Positions 10,733 through 22,070 of a stretch of DNA of 64,000 bases are shown here, one piece after another. Numbering within the stretch: position 1 is the stretch's first letter; every line of letters starts with the position of its first letter. Origin of the DNA: Mugil cephalus (lineage: Eukaryota; Chordata; Actinopteri; Mugiliformes; Mugilidae); the NCBI RefSeq assembly GCF_022458985.1, contig NC_061777.1, forward strand, positions 20,735,668 through 20,799,667. The letters run 5' to 3'. The notes beneath the pieces are model-generated. The model did no database searches and was not told where the DNA came from. It saw only the letters and a list, made by a program, of their open reading frames with translations. The position numbers and the translations under genes were made by a program.

Positions 10733-11379
10733 CTGTAAGCAAGTGGGATTAATAGACACATATATCATGTCGTTGCCGACCGACGATCGGCGACGTTGTA
10801 TAGAAAAACTATTGTGTCCTTATGTCCATGTAACCTACCCGAGAAATGGGTGAACGACCCACTCGGTGACCGGACGTATCATACCAGGACATGTACTCTT
10901 ACATCACTGAATCGCCCGGTAATGTCTGACATCTGTCATCAATTCATAATTATTCCATAATCTTAAATGAATAAATTATGACATAAATACAGCATGAAGC
11001 TTAGCGATCGTTAACGCTTTCATTAAAAAAAAAAAAACGCTTCACAGTTAATGTGAATGTTAAAGTAACTGCGCTCTGTAGTTACCTACTGTCATTTCAG
11101 TTCGTCATGAATATTCACTACTTTTAAATTTTAATATTATAACTAACAACTCTAACGATTGACATTAGCTAACGTTAGCATCGTTATGCTTAAGTGTTTG
11201 CCGCACACATACACAGTGTACTTTCCATCTTTGTCCACCCGTTTTATGGTCTGAAGCCATACATTCATTAGGTTTGTCCCTCCATCTTGAGGGGAGCAGA
11301 GAAAATCTCAGAATTTTATATTTTAAGTTGTTTGACAAAACAGTTCACAACGCAGCATCTCATAGTGTTTGTATCTATG

Positions 11380-11533
11380 GCAACCTCTCCTTTGTTTCCC
11401 CCCCACAAGGGGCGTGGCCTTACCAGTGACGTAAAGTTACTCTTCTTCTGACTTCCATGTTTGTGGCTCCAGCGGAGTGCGCATGCGTGAACATCAAAGC
11501 CACTCGGGGCTTTGATCTTTTCACATGACGTCA
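11380..11533 (+). promoter_or_regulatory. Promoter-like block of array gene C
   Basis: Same layout as in gene B, with the CRE tgacgtca at 11526-11533. The CTCF-like core has one G fewer (acaaggggcgtgg) than in A and B, which could weaken that site in this copy only. Confidence 0.5.
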
Positions 11534-11599
11534 TTGTGTATTTTCTTTATATTCAAACGGATCTGGTTAAGTTTTAGTTCCTGATTTCCAGACAGCTTG

Positions 11600-11712
11600 A
11601 AGGAAGTATCTAGCATCCAGACCACGTAAGGAAGTATCTAGCATCCAGACCACGTAAGGAAATATCTAGTATCCAGACCAGTAGGGACGTATCTACTATC
11701 CAGGCCACGTGA
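11600..11712 (+). repeat. 28-bp minisatellite upstream of gene C
   Basis: Four copies with the same sequence and spacing as in units A and B, except a single change in the last repeat. The copy number has not changed between units, as expected for recent duplication. Confidence 0.85.
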
Positions 11713-11794
11713 ACATCTATTAACTATTAATTGCATCCCAAGTTTTACACTTTAGTGTTTTTTCCCCAGGGTGAAGAAAAAAAAACAAACAGAA

Positions 11795-14164
11795 ATGTCT
11801 TCAGTGGAGATATGCAAAGTGCAGATGGCGAGTCCTGTAATTATTACGGCAGAGGATGTTTTGCCCATAGTAATTGCACATTTTGAATCAATCTCTCCAG
11901 CACAGTGGAGCTTGCTAGCTGCAGATAGTTGTGACTCACAAACACATGCTGCACTTGCTGACATGCTCACTGAAATAGTACAAAGTATTTCTGCCCAAGT
12001 GCTGAAAACCATTCTTCCAGCGGTTCGGCAGGAGCACATTGCTACGAGTGATTCTCCGACCAATGCGCCAGAAGATGTGGAGAACTTTAGTGCAACCACC
12101 ATGGGAGACACCTTCTCCGCCAGCTTTGCCGTCGCCCTTAACGTCTCACCGTTTAGAAGTGAGGATGCTAAAGAGCTGACAGCTCTGGTTGAGAGCGAGG
12201 TTTCCCAGAAGGTAAAGTCCGCTCTTTCTCTGGCTATCAACAGCTCTGCTGAATCCCCAGAGCCTGCAGTTTATGTCAGTGGCTCCATGTCAAGTATTGG
12301 TCGTCTAAATCAAATGGTATTTCACGCTGCCACATGCCTGAAAAAAGTTGTAGCCAGACTCAAACAACAGTGTTGTGGAGTATGTCAGCGGCCGGAAACC
12401 TCAAAATCATCATCGAAGTCAGCTGCTTCACCCAAGCAACAGATACTGTCGGGACCAGAGCGATGCGACTCTTCAGAAGTACAATCTGTAGTCGCTGTCC
12501 CATCATTGAAAAAAGCTGTGAGTGAAATTCTCATCAGAATCTGCAGTGAGTCACCAGATTTGGCTGAAGAGACGGAGGATGATCTGCCCCCACTTACCAC
12601 CTCTCTGGAAGCTCAAGCAGCAGCGTCACAAATTGTGAGTGCCATATGTGATGACCTGCGTTATTGCGATTCTGGTGAGAGCACATCACCCACACCTCAT
12701 TTCAATAGGGTGCTCCTGGTCAATAAACTGAAAAACTTCTTCAACTCACTGGCTTCTCTGCTAGGAAACGGTGCTGATGTCAACCAGCACACAAAACAAC
12801 AGCAGTTTTCTAACTTTGTCAGAAGCCAGTTTAAGAAAGTGATGGCAGAGCTGACGGCCGGCTGTCAGAAAAGAGACCCTGATTTCATTGTCAGTCTTGA
12901 AGCTTGTGAACACGTAGACCGAAGCGAATGTCTTTTACCAGGTAGTGTTCCATCTTCTTCAAAATCTATACCTTCTCCTTTCGCATTGTCACAGAGGAGT
13001 ATGGTGAAAAACGTATCGTCTCTTGATTTTGAGGCTATTAAACCCGACATTGATGGTATGCTGGAAAAATTAAACCAGTCACCCAAACCTGTGAAAGAAG
13101 TCAGCAGCTCACAGGAAAACACGTACAGCAGGGAAATTAGGGAGTTTTCCAAGGAGCTGACGGATAAAATCTACAGACATATGATGGTTGGTCTCACCTG
13201 TCAAATCCCCCGTGTTCCAGAGGGAAAGAAAGTTTTTGACTGTGTCCTCTCTAGGTTCAGGAGAAACAGTGATGACGATGAGTTGCACTTTTCTCCTGAA
13301 GTCATGTATGCCATGACTGAGGACTCGGTTGAAAAGTTTATGCAACAGGTGCTTCTCTGGAAGGAGAGGGATCAGATGCAACCAACTGCCCACATTGAGG
13401 AAGTGTCTGGTGCAATGACAGCAATCGAAGATCTTATGACAACAGTGCTGTCCCCGGCAGGTTCCTCTATGTCTGACAATGAGCAGGTACAAACGTGTCA
13501 TGATTTAGGACTCAATTCAGGTGTAGGTGATTCAGAACATACTGATTTAATATCCAACACTGTCAGGATTCACACTGACTCGCGAGATCTGAGCTCAGGA
13601 AATGGGAATGGAAGGATCCCGTCTCCTGAAAAAAATGTTTCGCCTTCACCAGTTTTTATGGGCGATGCACTTTGTTTCAGACCGGGACGAATGTCTCAAG
13701 AGTCAAGAGATGAACCTACAGCAGAGTCAGTTAGTTCTTCACCTGTAACTGAGAGCATGACTGATGACTTGGTGACGTGTCTGATCATGAGAATAATAAT
13801 GAAATCTTACAAGGAAAACAACAGGGTGATAAAGAAAGACATGATCAACAGAATAATTGATCGGCTAACAGGCAAAGTCCTGAGTGAGATCAGCTCCACG
13901 GACACAACTGTGAGAATTGAACACGTCAACATGAAAAAACTCACCAAGGCCATGGTGAAAGACCTGAGGAGAGAATTTGGGTCTTCGGAGTCGCTGCTGT
14001 TAGCTGTGATATCACAGGATACATCTTTTGATGACGCGGTTTTGAAGTACCTGAAAATCCATCTGCATTTCGCAACCAGTCCGCCTCCAAGGAGATCTAG
14101 AATTTGCAGATTTTTCTCACGAGTCTGGAAAGCCTGCAAAACCTCGATGTGTGTCCCCAACTGA
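11795..14164 (+). CDS. Array gene C: uncharacterised 789-aa protein with an intronless coding region
   Basis: Same length and architecture as gene B, with no gap between the two proteins. By-eye comparison gives about 15 amino-acid replacements and a similar number of silent changes (for example LAADSCD for LAADICD, VSPFRS for VPQFRS, IPRVPEGKK for IPHVPAGKK). Replacement sites outnumber silent sites roughly threefold, so this suggests mild to moderate purifying selection since duplication and a working gene. The start is set at the ATG within agaaATGtcttc, just after the acceptor-like ttttttccccag. The function is unknown. Confidence 0.8.
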   Translation: MSSVEICKVQMASPVIITAEDVLPIVIAHFESISPAQWSLLAADSCDSQTHAALADMLTEIVQSISAQVLKTILPAVRQEHIATSDSPTNAPEDVENFSATTMGDTFSASFAVALNVSPFRSEDAKELTALVESEVSQKVKSALSLAINSSAESPEPAVYVSGSMSSIGRLNQMVFHAATCLKKVVARLKQQCCGVCQRPETSKSSSKSAASPKQQILSGPERCDSSEVQSVVAVPSLKKAVSEILIRICSESPDLAEETEDDLPPLTTSLEAQAAASQIVSAICDDLRYCDSGESTSPTPHFNRVLLVNKLKNFFNSLASLLGNGADVNQHTKQQQFSNFVRSQFKKVMAELTAGCQKRDPDFIVSLEACEHVDRSECLLPGSVPSSSKSIPSPFALSQRSMVKNVSSLDFEAIKPDIDGMLEKLNQSPKPVKEVSSSQENTYSREIREFSKELTDKIYRHMMVGLTCQIPRVPEGKKVFDCVLSRFRRNSDDDELHFSPEVMYAMTEDSVEKFMQQVLLWKERDQMQPTAHIEEVSGAMTAIEDLMTTVLSPAGSSMSDNEQVQTCHDLGLNSGVGDSEHTDLISNTVRIHTDSRDLSSGNGNGRIPSPEKNVSPSPVFMGDALCFRPGRMSQESRDEPTAESVSSSPVTESMTDDLVTCLIMRIIMKSYKENNRVIKKDMINRIIDRLTGKVLSEISSTDTTVRIEHVNMKKLTKAMVKDLRREFGSSESLLLAVISQDTSFDDAVLKYLKIHLHFATSPPPRRSRICRFFSRVWKACKTSMCVPN

Positions 14165-14980
14165 AACCTGCTTTTACGGGTCATCACAGGTGATCCTTCA
14201 CCTCGCCCTATCCTCTGTCTTGCCCTTTCCTTTATCTTTCCCTGTCCTTTATCTTTCCCTGTCCTTTATTTTTCCCTATCCTCTATCCCCTATCTCGACT
14301 ACCTTTATGTCCTCTTTCACTATATCCTTACTACTTCCCTGAGATTTCCTGCTTTCTTTCCCTTTAATGTATTAATGCCTGATCCTATCCATAACATTTT
14401 CAGCTCTACTATTTCTATCTCTTCCTCCTGTCTTTTCCTCAAAGCTTTAAATACCTTTCTTACTAACTATCTTATTAACTTTCTTACTATCTAGGCTATA
14501 TAGAACTTTCAATTATGTATTGTATTAATTATAAAATGTGTTGCATTCCCCAAAAAAATAAAAAATAAATAAAATTAAATAAAATTAAATAAAATTAAAT
14601 AAAATAAAAAATAATTATAATAAGGCATAATTAAGGCTTCCATCATAGACGTCTGTCTCATTTTCCTGTGCTCCCTCTCTCTCTCGCTTTTTAGTTTTTT
14701 AGAATTGATTACAGATTCAGTGTCATAAAAGTATTATTAATTCTTGTGGCAGCGGACTCAGTATTGATATGTCGATGTGAAAATAGATTTTAAAAAACAC
14801 ACGTATAGATCAGAAGTATCGACATTCCTGGATCAAGGCATAAATCCTTAACAACGTTCAGGTCTGGGTCTGGACAGAATTTTCCAGACTGACTGTTTGA
14901 GCTCATAATCTGTGACAGCGGTTACTCCTGATCATCACGGGTCTAATCTCTCCATGGCAGCACTGACTTACAGATATATT

Positions 14981-15512
14981 TTAACCCTCTTATTACATTC
15001 AATTTTTCCAACACTTTTTGTCCTTGGTGTCAATTGGACACCAGCAATTTAAACTTAAATGACAACAGTTAACTGAAATGGTGACAGTTAAAAAAAAAAT
15101 CCCAAATGTATGTGTCAGGTACTTTATATTTGACTACTATTACTATTATTATTGACTATCCTCCACCCCACACCACATATACTGTAAATCCAGAAGAATA
15201 ACTATTACACAACTCTGGATAAATAAGCAGATCACCATAAAATCTAATCTAACTGGCCTTAAATTGGAAAGAGATATGTTTAAGTGTCTTTATATTGTTT
15301 CTCAGTACATATTCTTGTTGTCTGACAACATTTGATATGAAAAACTATTATCACAACTATTATCAAGAATAATGATGAGTATTTTGTCAGGGCCAATATA
15401 TGTGTCAGTGTCTGTTTTGAATGATAAAAAGTAATTCTAATGTTAGTCATATTTTTAGAGACTTCAAACACTGAATTGGGTCAAATTGAGCCCAACATAA
15501 TAAAAGAGTTAA
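14981..15512. mobile_element. piggyBac-like MITE in unit C (532 bp)
   Basis: Orthologous insertion to the one at 8873-9396, with the same TTAA-bounded ends and the same flanking DNA. It differs by small indels and a few substitutions, which can serve as a neutral clock for the duplication. Confidence 0.6.
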
Positions 15513-15562
15513 ATTTAGAAAGTTTAGTCCAATTTACTAACATTATGTCATGATTCTGTGTC

Positions 15563-15676
15563 TCTCCATTATCATGTTTTAAGTTTCCTGTTCATTTTGT
15601 TAAATCCCTTGGTTTCCTCATTTGTTTTTCTCCCCGTGTTTTCCCTTGATTGCTTTATTGGTTTCCATTATACATG

Positions 15677-15745
<69 letters not shown>

Positions 15746-16340
15746 TAGCCTTGTCTTTCCATTTGGTTCACAAGATAATTAATGTAATAATTAAGAAAAA
15801 AATCCATAAGTTCTGCCATGTACTCAGTGACATCTATGACAACGACAAGATAATGGTTTAATTTAAAGGGTCACAGTGCAAACAGATCGGAAACAACCTA
15901 TTTGATTCTCATCATGATGCATTTATGTCAAATTTCTGTGAAGTAAGTGGTAATTACACCTATCGGATAAATGTAAAAACTAATGTCATAGAGGACAAGT
16001 ACAAAGTTGCATAAAATGCTCATACTAATTGCTACGTAGTTTCACATGAAAGTAAACTGCCGCTGGTACAGGGATACAGGCGACCCATGTGGTCAACAGG
16101 TTGAACATGTAAAGCCAACATTTAGAGCAGCTTCCTGCACCTTTGACTGACCTTTCCTCTGAACAATATCACTGTTTTCCAGAAAAGAGATACATGAACC
16201 TACACTTGTGTAAATATTCAGCAGTATTTCCACTGGTATTCAAATCAGTGTGAATCTCTCCAGCACAGTAAAGCTCATCTTTTACAATCCTTCTCTCCAA
16301 CTCACCCTCTCATTGTAGGTGTAGGACTCTTGGCACTGTT
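15563..16340. other. Spacer between the array and crybb2, with a (GATA)n tract
   Basis: A perfect (gata)n microsatellite fills about 15676-15745. The rest is unique-looking non-coding DNA in which I see no gene. Confidence 0.7.
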
Positions 16341-16342
16341 GG

Positions 16343-16604
16343 TGCTGAATCATGTGGATATCAAACAATGACTGGCTGGACAAAACTGACAACTAATGAA
16401 ATAACTTTGTGGGAGTGTGACACCCCGGGGTGGGGGAGCAGCTGCACGGTGACCCCTCATTTCAGTCTGCTGGGCCTATGGCAGGCCGATCTGCCGGCCG
16501 GCTTGGACACTGTGGGTACTGTTGGCAGAGTTTCCGCCCGTGGGCGCCCTGTATAAATTGAGCTCATCGTGCCATCACAAACACACTGGCACAGACAGGT
16601 ACTG
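16343..16604 (+). promoter_or_regulatory. crybb2: crybb2 promoter and non-coding first exon
   Basis: A TATA box (tataaa) stands at 16552-16557. Transcription would start around 16580, giving a short 5'UTR exon that ends before the donor actg|gtaagg at 16604/16605. About 200 bp upstream, tgctgaatca (16343-16352) matches a half Maf-recognition element, the kind of site used by lens Maf factors in crystallin genes. Usage in this fish is inferred. Confidence 0.6.
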
Positions 16605-16908
16605 GTAAGGGGTTCATGTCCATCACTCTGTATTTTATAAAGTTTTATATCTTATTTTTGCCACTTTGTTTTAGGTGTGATTGAAAAATTCTCTTTGCTC
16701 TCATTGCTTCCCTTCTGTGTTTAGACGGCTGTGAACTGTGTAAACTTTGGATGTGTTTGGAAAAATTCTAAAAACGAATAGCTGCTTAAACATTGTAAAC
16801 CAAGATATAAAAAAACAAATCTTATAGATATCCAACAATATTTATCAATTTTTTTAAATCTAACTTATCCTGTTTCTTTTCAGTTTTGTCCTTGCCAATC
16901 CAATCACT

Positions 16909-18051
<1,143 letters not shown>

Positions 18052-18195
18052 CCTGTGACTCCTTCCTGTCATGATTCCAGGCCTTGGCACCCTTGCTCCC
18101 CTTCCAGCAGCAACCCCCTGTCCTTCATTTACTCCACAAATCATTATCGATATCTACTGCAGCTGTTGCAGTAGTGATTTTCTTTGAAGCAAACT

Positions 18196-18201
18196 AATAA
18201 A
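18196..18201 (+). terminator. crybb2: crybb2 polyadenylation signal
   Basis: Canonical aataaa 145 bp after the stop codon, followed by a T-rich, gt-containing stretch. Confidence 0.7.
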
Positions 18202-18479
18202 TCTTCATTGCTTACATTTCTCTTGGTCTTCTGTTTTGCTCCCAACAACAGTTCCTCTGTCTGCAATGCTTAACAAAAGAAATGCATTTCAAGTCATGAC
18301 AAACCCATGAATTACCAGTTGATCGGGTGTCAACAGGCACCTTCGTGAGGGAAGATCATCCAGGCCATAGCTTATCCAAAAATATAGCTAACACAAAGCC
18401 GTTGTATTTCTTTCATCTCTATTTGGGGATTGGGTTTTTAAGTGCAATGCCAACTCCGACCAGTAGGCAGCACTGCATG

Positions 18480-18666
18480 GACGTACACACATGTCGTCAC
18501 TTCCTGTTTTCCGGTGGTGGTCCGGTAACACATGATGAAACATCAGGCTACTGGACCTACAGTACCTCATGCGTACATAACTTAAGTAGGCATTTGTTCA
18601 AAGTATCTTTAGTTGTACTTCTTCGCCACAGCCTCAGTTAAAACCTCGGTACTGTTTGAAACTCTG
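18480..18666 (+). promoter_or_regulatory. ctu1: Likely ctu1 promoter and 5'UTR exon
   Basis: TATA-less stretch with ETS-type sites (cacttcctg, ttttccggt), as in many housekeeping promoters. A donor-like aaactctg|gtaaga lies at 18666/18667, and an acceptor-like attaccag sits at 19251, five bases before the ATG, suggesting one 5'UTR intron. This is inference from signals only. Confidence 0.35.
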
Positions 18667-19256
18667 GTAAGAAATATTCCTGATATTCGTAATATAAATG
18701 CGAAATGGTAAAGTCTGCCGTACCTCTTGCTTTCGCTGATTTTGAGTAAACTTTTTAATTCGGCATGCATTAAAAACACAAGTAATAACCAGTAACATGT
18801 CCTAACTCCCGTCCCAATATCTATATGTTTTGTTAGGTGGTAATGAGTACGTTTCTGTTGTGCAGTGCATTGTGGGAAAATGTTGTTAATTAAAATCACA
18901 TTAACAAAACTAAACGAAGTAATGTAGTATATAGAGTCTTTAAGTGAAGTTCTTAAACATTTCCAACTTGTTACATTGCACAACCAAACCTGACTGGAAT
19001 GAATATGTTGACATTGGTACCCTGTGTTTTTGGTAGTGGTATCGTATTTGTGTAAAATTATGTTATGTTGTGTTGAAAAGTATTAGACTACAGTGAAATT
19101 TTAGAAAAATGTTTCCCTCTCTAAAATAACTGTTTATGAAAATACAAACTCTGACCTTACAGCATGAGAAAACAAAAATTTAAAAGCTCTCTCTGATTTA
19201 AACAACATACTGAACACATATTGTGACCATTCATTGTTGTCCTATTACCAGCCAAG

Positions 19257-20384
19257 ATGCCTGTTATGTGCAGCAGCTGCACTGAGAAACGTGCTGTGCT
19301 GAAACGTCCAAAAACCAGCCACTCGCTCTGTAAGGAGTGTTTCTTCTGGGCCTTTGAGGAGGAGGTACATCAGACCATAGCGGCTGCACAGCTATTCAAA
19401 CCTGGGGAGACGGTAGCAATCGCAGCCTCAGGAGGAAAAGACTCCACCGTGCTTGCACATGTTATGAAACTCCTAAATGAGCGCTACAACTATGGCCTTG
19501 AGCTTATGCTTCTCTCAGTGGACGAGGGAATCAGTGGTTACCGAGATGACTCTTTGGAGACAGTGAAGAGGAATCAGCAGCAGTATGAGCTTCCGCTGAA
19601 GATTGTCTCGTATGAGGAGCTCTATGGCTGGACTATGGATGCTATAGTGAAGCAGGTAGGACTGAAAAATAACTGCACCTTCTGTGGTGTGTTCAGAAGA
19701 CAAGCCTTAGACAGAGGAGCCCTCATGCTGAAGGTGGACAAGATATGTACAGGTAAATACATAGGATTGTGAAAGTGTGCATTCACGAGGACTGTTAGCA
19801 TTGATGTTTTGTTTCAATGACTGTATGTGTGTGTGTTTTTTGACACAGGCCACAATGCTGATGATGTGGCGGAGACTGTTTTGATGAACGTCTTGCGAGG
19901 CGACGTGGCTCGACTGCGCCGCTGCACTGCCATCTCCACGGCCAGCGAGGGCGAAGGGGTTGTGCCACGCTGCAAGCCTCTCAAATATGCTTATGAAAAA
20001 GAAATTGTCCTGTATGCTTACTTTAAGAAGTTAGACTACTTTTCTACTGAGTGCATCTATTCTCCCAATGCTTATCGTGGCTATGCAAGGACTTTTTTAA
20101 AGGACCTGGAGAGTATAAGGCCAAGCACCATTGTGGACATCATCCACTCCGGGGAGACACTGTCTGTCCGGGAAGGAGTGAAGATGCCTGTCCAGGGAAA
20201 CTGCAGCCGCTGTGGCTACATCTCAAGCCAGGCGCTGTGCAAGTCATGTGTGCTGTTGGAGGGCCTGAACCGAGGTCTGCCTAAGCTGGGAATAGGCAAG
20301 CACCACCGCCTGCATGATAAAATCCTCTCCCAGCAGCCTTTTACTGAGAATGAGGAGAGAAAGCTGAAGTCAGTGGAGTTTTGA
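19257..20384 (+). CDS. ctu1: Cytosolic tRNA 2-thiolation protein 1 (CTU1/NCS6)
   Basis: Catalytic subunit of the CTU1-CTU2 complex, which uses ATP to adenylate and then thiolate the wobble uridine (U34) of cytosolic tRNAs for Lys, Glu and Gln, with sulphur delivered by URM1. Exons are 19257-19752 and 19849-20384, joined in frame (ACA G|GC CAC) to give 343 aa; human CTU1 has about 348. An N-terminal CxxC...CxxC zinc site lies at residues 5-28. The PP-loop SGGKDS is at 58-63. The CTFCG and [11 protein letters not shown] motifs carry the candidate catalytic cysteines, and [10 protein letters not shown] is conserved. A C-terminal zinc motif (CSRCGY...CKSC) completes the protein. All key residues are present. 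Confidence 0.96.
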
Positions 20385-21000
20385 CAATCGATGACCTGTT
20401 TTATTGACTATGAAATGATGTTTTATATGGGAAAATTTCTTGTATTGATTTATTATTAGCCAAATATTTATTGAAACTTTTTATGGACAGTTTATTTTGG
20501 TGAACCAGAGAAAACCTCTTTTCTTAAAGCATCTTCACAGCCTAGAACGTCTGTTCACTGCTGTTTTACAGTTTCTAAACTGGAAAACTGAGGTGTTATG
20601 CAGACGTACTTCCCAATTAAGAAATGGTTACTTCATTATTCGACTGAATACTCGCAGAATGAAAGATGTATCCAGCCTTTTTTTGGCCATCAATGTATTT
20701 TACATAAAGACAGAAAGTGTTCATTCATTTCATTCAGTTCATATATTTGAACACATACTTTAAAGGAACTGGATGTGTTTATAGTATATTAAGGGTGTGG
20801 GATGGCTGTCTATGTTTCCAAGTTTTGGATTCTAACACTGAAAGCATAAGTTGTTTTATTTTTTTTTTGTGTCTCAGTAAATCTCTCTTATCCTGACAGC
20901 TATGGTCACCTTGTTAGATTCTTTATGAATTATGATTTAATAAATGCAATTTCCTACATCTTTCATGCTTCTGTGTTTTGTGTGACATGTCATTCCTTTG
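20385..21000 (+). other. ctu1: ctu1 3'UTR with polyadenylation signal
   Basis: AT-rich non-coding tail. A canonical aataaa lies at 20939-20944, followed by a gt-rich element (gtgttttgtgtgaca), about 555 bp after the stop. Open frames within it have no coding character. Confidence 0.55.
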
Positions 21001-21118
21001 ACTCCCACAAGCAAACAGACATTCACACTCCAGTGTCATGCACTGGCAACAACTGGGAGTTCACTACCAAACCTCTGGTTCGCTGACAACCAGCTCTACC
21101 TACTGAACTGCAGCCGTT
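21000..21118. repeat. Fragment of a dispersed fish repeat
   Basis: The end phrase (gctctacctactgaactgcagccg, preceded by a gggagttcactaccaaacctctgg-like stretch) resembles the common fish repeat that ends in 'cgctctacctcctgagccacagccg'. Only a degraded fragment is present. The family assignment is by eye. Confidence 0.45.
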
Positions 21119-21214
21119 CAATATAATGTATCCATTATATAAATGCAGCTTGATTATGTTTTCATAACCAAAATAGCAATACACCTAAAATAGCAAAAAT
21201 GTGTCGGTGTCCAA

Positions 21215-21720
21215 AACACGCTGATCAGTCCTAACATTATAACCATTGATGGGTGAAGTTATTTAATAATGGCACTTGTTAGTGGGATATATATAAGGCA
21301 CCAAGTGAACATTTTCTCCTTCAAGTTGTCATGTTGGAAGCAGGAAAAATTGAAGGATTTGAGTGATGTTAACCAGGGCCAAATTATGACACCTAGTCAA
21401 AGTATTACCAACCCTGCAGCTCTTGTGGGGTGTTCCCAGTCTGCGATGGTCACTACCTAAGTCAAAAGGTCCAAAGAAGCAAAAGTGGTGAAGGTCATGA
21501 GAAAACAAATCTATACTAAATGAAGAAGTGAAGGCTGACTTGTGTGATCTGTTCCGATGAGGGCAGCAGCCTCTTTCAGCAGGATAATAGAACCTCCCGC
21601 AAGGCAGATACCACAGGACATCATCAAGGGTCTAGTGAAGCTTATGGCTTGATGGGTCAGGGCTGTTTTGGCGACCAAAGGGAGACAAATAATGCACATT
21701 ATACAGATTTATATGACACG
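21215..21720 (+). mobile_element. Tc1/mariner-type transposon, internally deleted
   Basis: Starts with the terminal sequence cgctgatcagtcctaacatt and runs through phrases typical of a fish Tc1-like element: gatttgagtgatgttaaccagg, ctgcagctcttgtggggtgt, cctctttcagcaggataata and gggtcagggctgttttggcg. The middle of the transposase gene is missing, and the rest carries stops and shifts. It is a dead copy of the same family as those at 22950, 26520 and 50553. Confidence 0.75.
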
Positions 21721-21839
21721 GTGATAGATGATTAGATGCATGCGATTGTGAAACCAGTTGTATGGGTTCAAATAAAACCAACTGTTAGATAAATAGTAGA
21801 TATACTATCTAAAAAAAAAAGAAAAAAAAAATTAAACCT

Positions 21840-22070
21840 GTAATTCCAGTCTCTGGTCACTAGATGTCGCCAATGGCAGAACTTCAGTCCGAGTGCGCGT
21901 TCTGGTTAAGTACACATGCACATATTTGCAGCGCGTTCACGAGAAAGAGAGCTGACCAACTTCCAGAGCAGCAGCAGAGTTGAAGTTTAAAAAGGAAAAT
22001 TCTGATTTCGGAAACACTCAGGAAACTCTCCAAACAGAAAACTGACACAGTCCACACCCAGGCAGCCACC
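21840..22070 (+). promoter_or_regulatory. pxn: Paxillin 5'UTR and proximal promoter
   Basis: CpG-containing stretch (gtgcgcg, gcgcgttcacg) leading into a purine-rich leader and a good Kozak context (gccaccATGg). No TATA box at a sensible distance. Extent estimated. Confidence 0.45.

Larger units (their letters stand above)
10733..15562 (+). repeat. Tandem unit C (lacks the last 1.3 kb)
   Basis: It is nearly identical to unit B from its start through the gene and the MITE. Similarity stops about 50 bp after the MITE, where the sequence changes from the shared cattatgtcatgattctgtg to unrelated DNA. The tail present in unit B at about 9450-10732 is absent, so this is the right-hand edge of the array. 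Its leader (10733-11380) matches unit A and preserves the sequence that is garbled in unit B. Confidence 0.9.

Noticed and set aside
15676-15745. Regular spaced repeats that might suggest a CRISPR-like array
   Set aside because: It is a plain (GATA)n microsatellite in a vertebrate genome, with no spacers.
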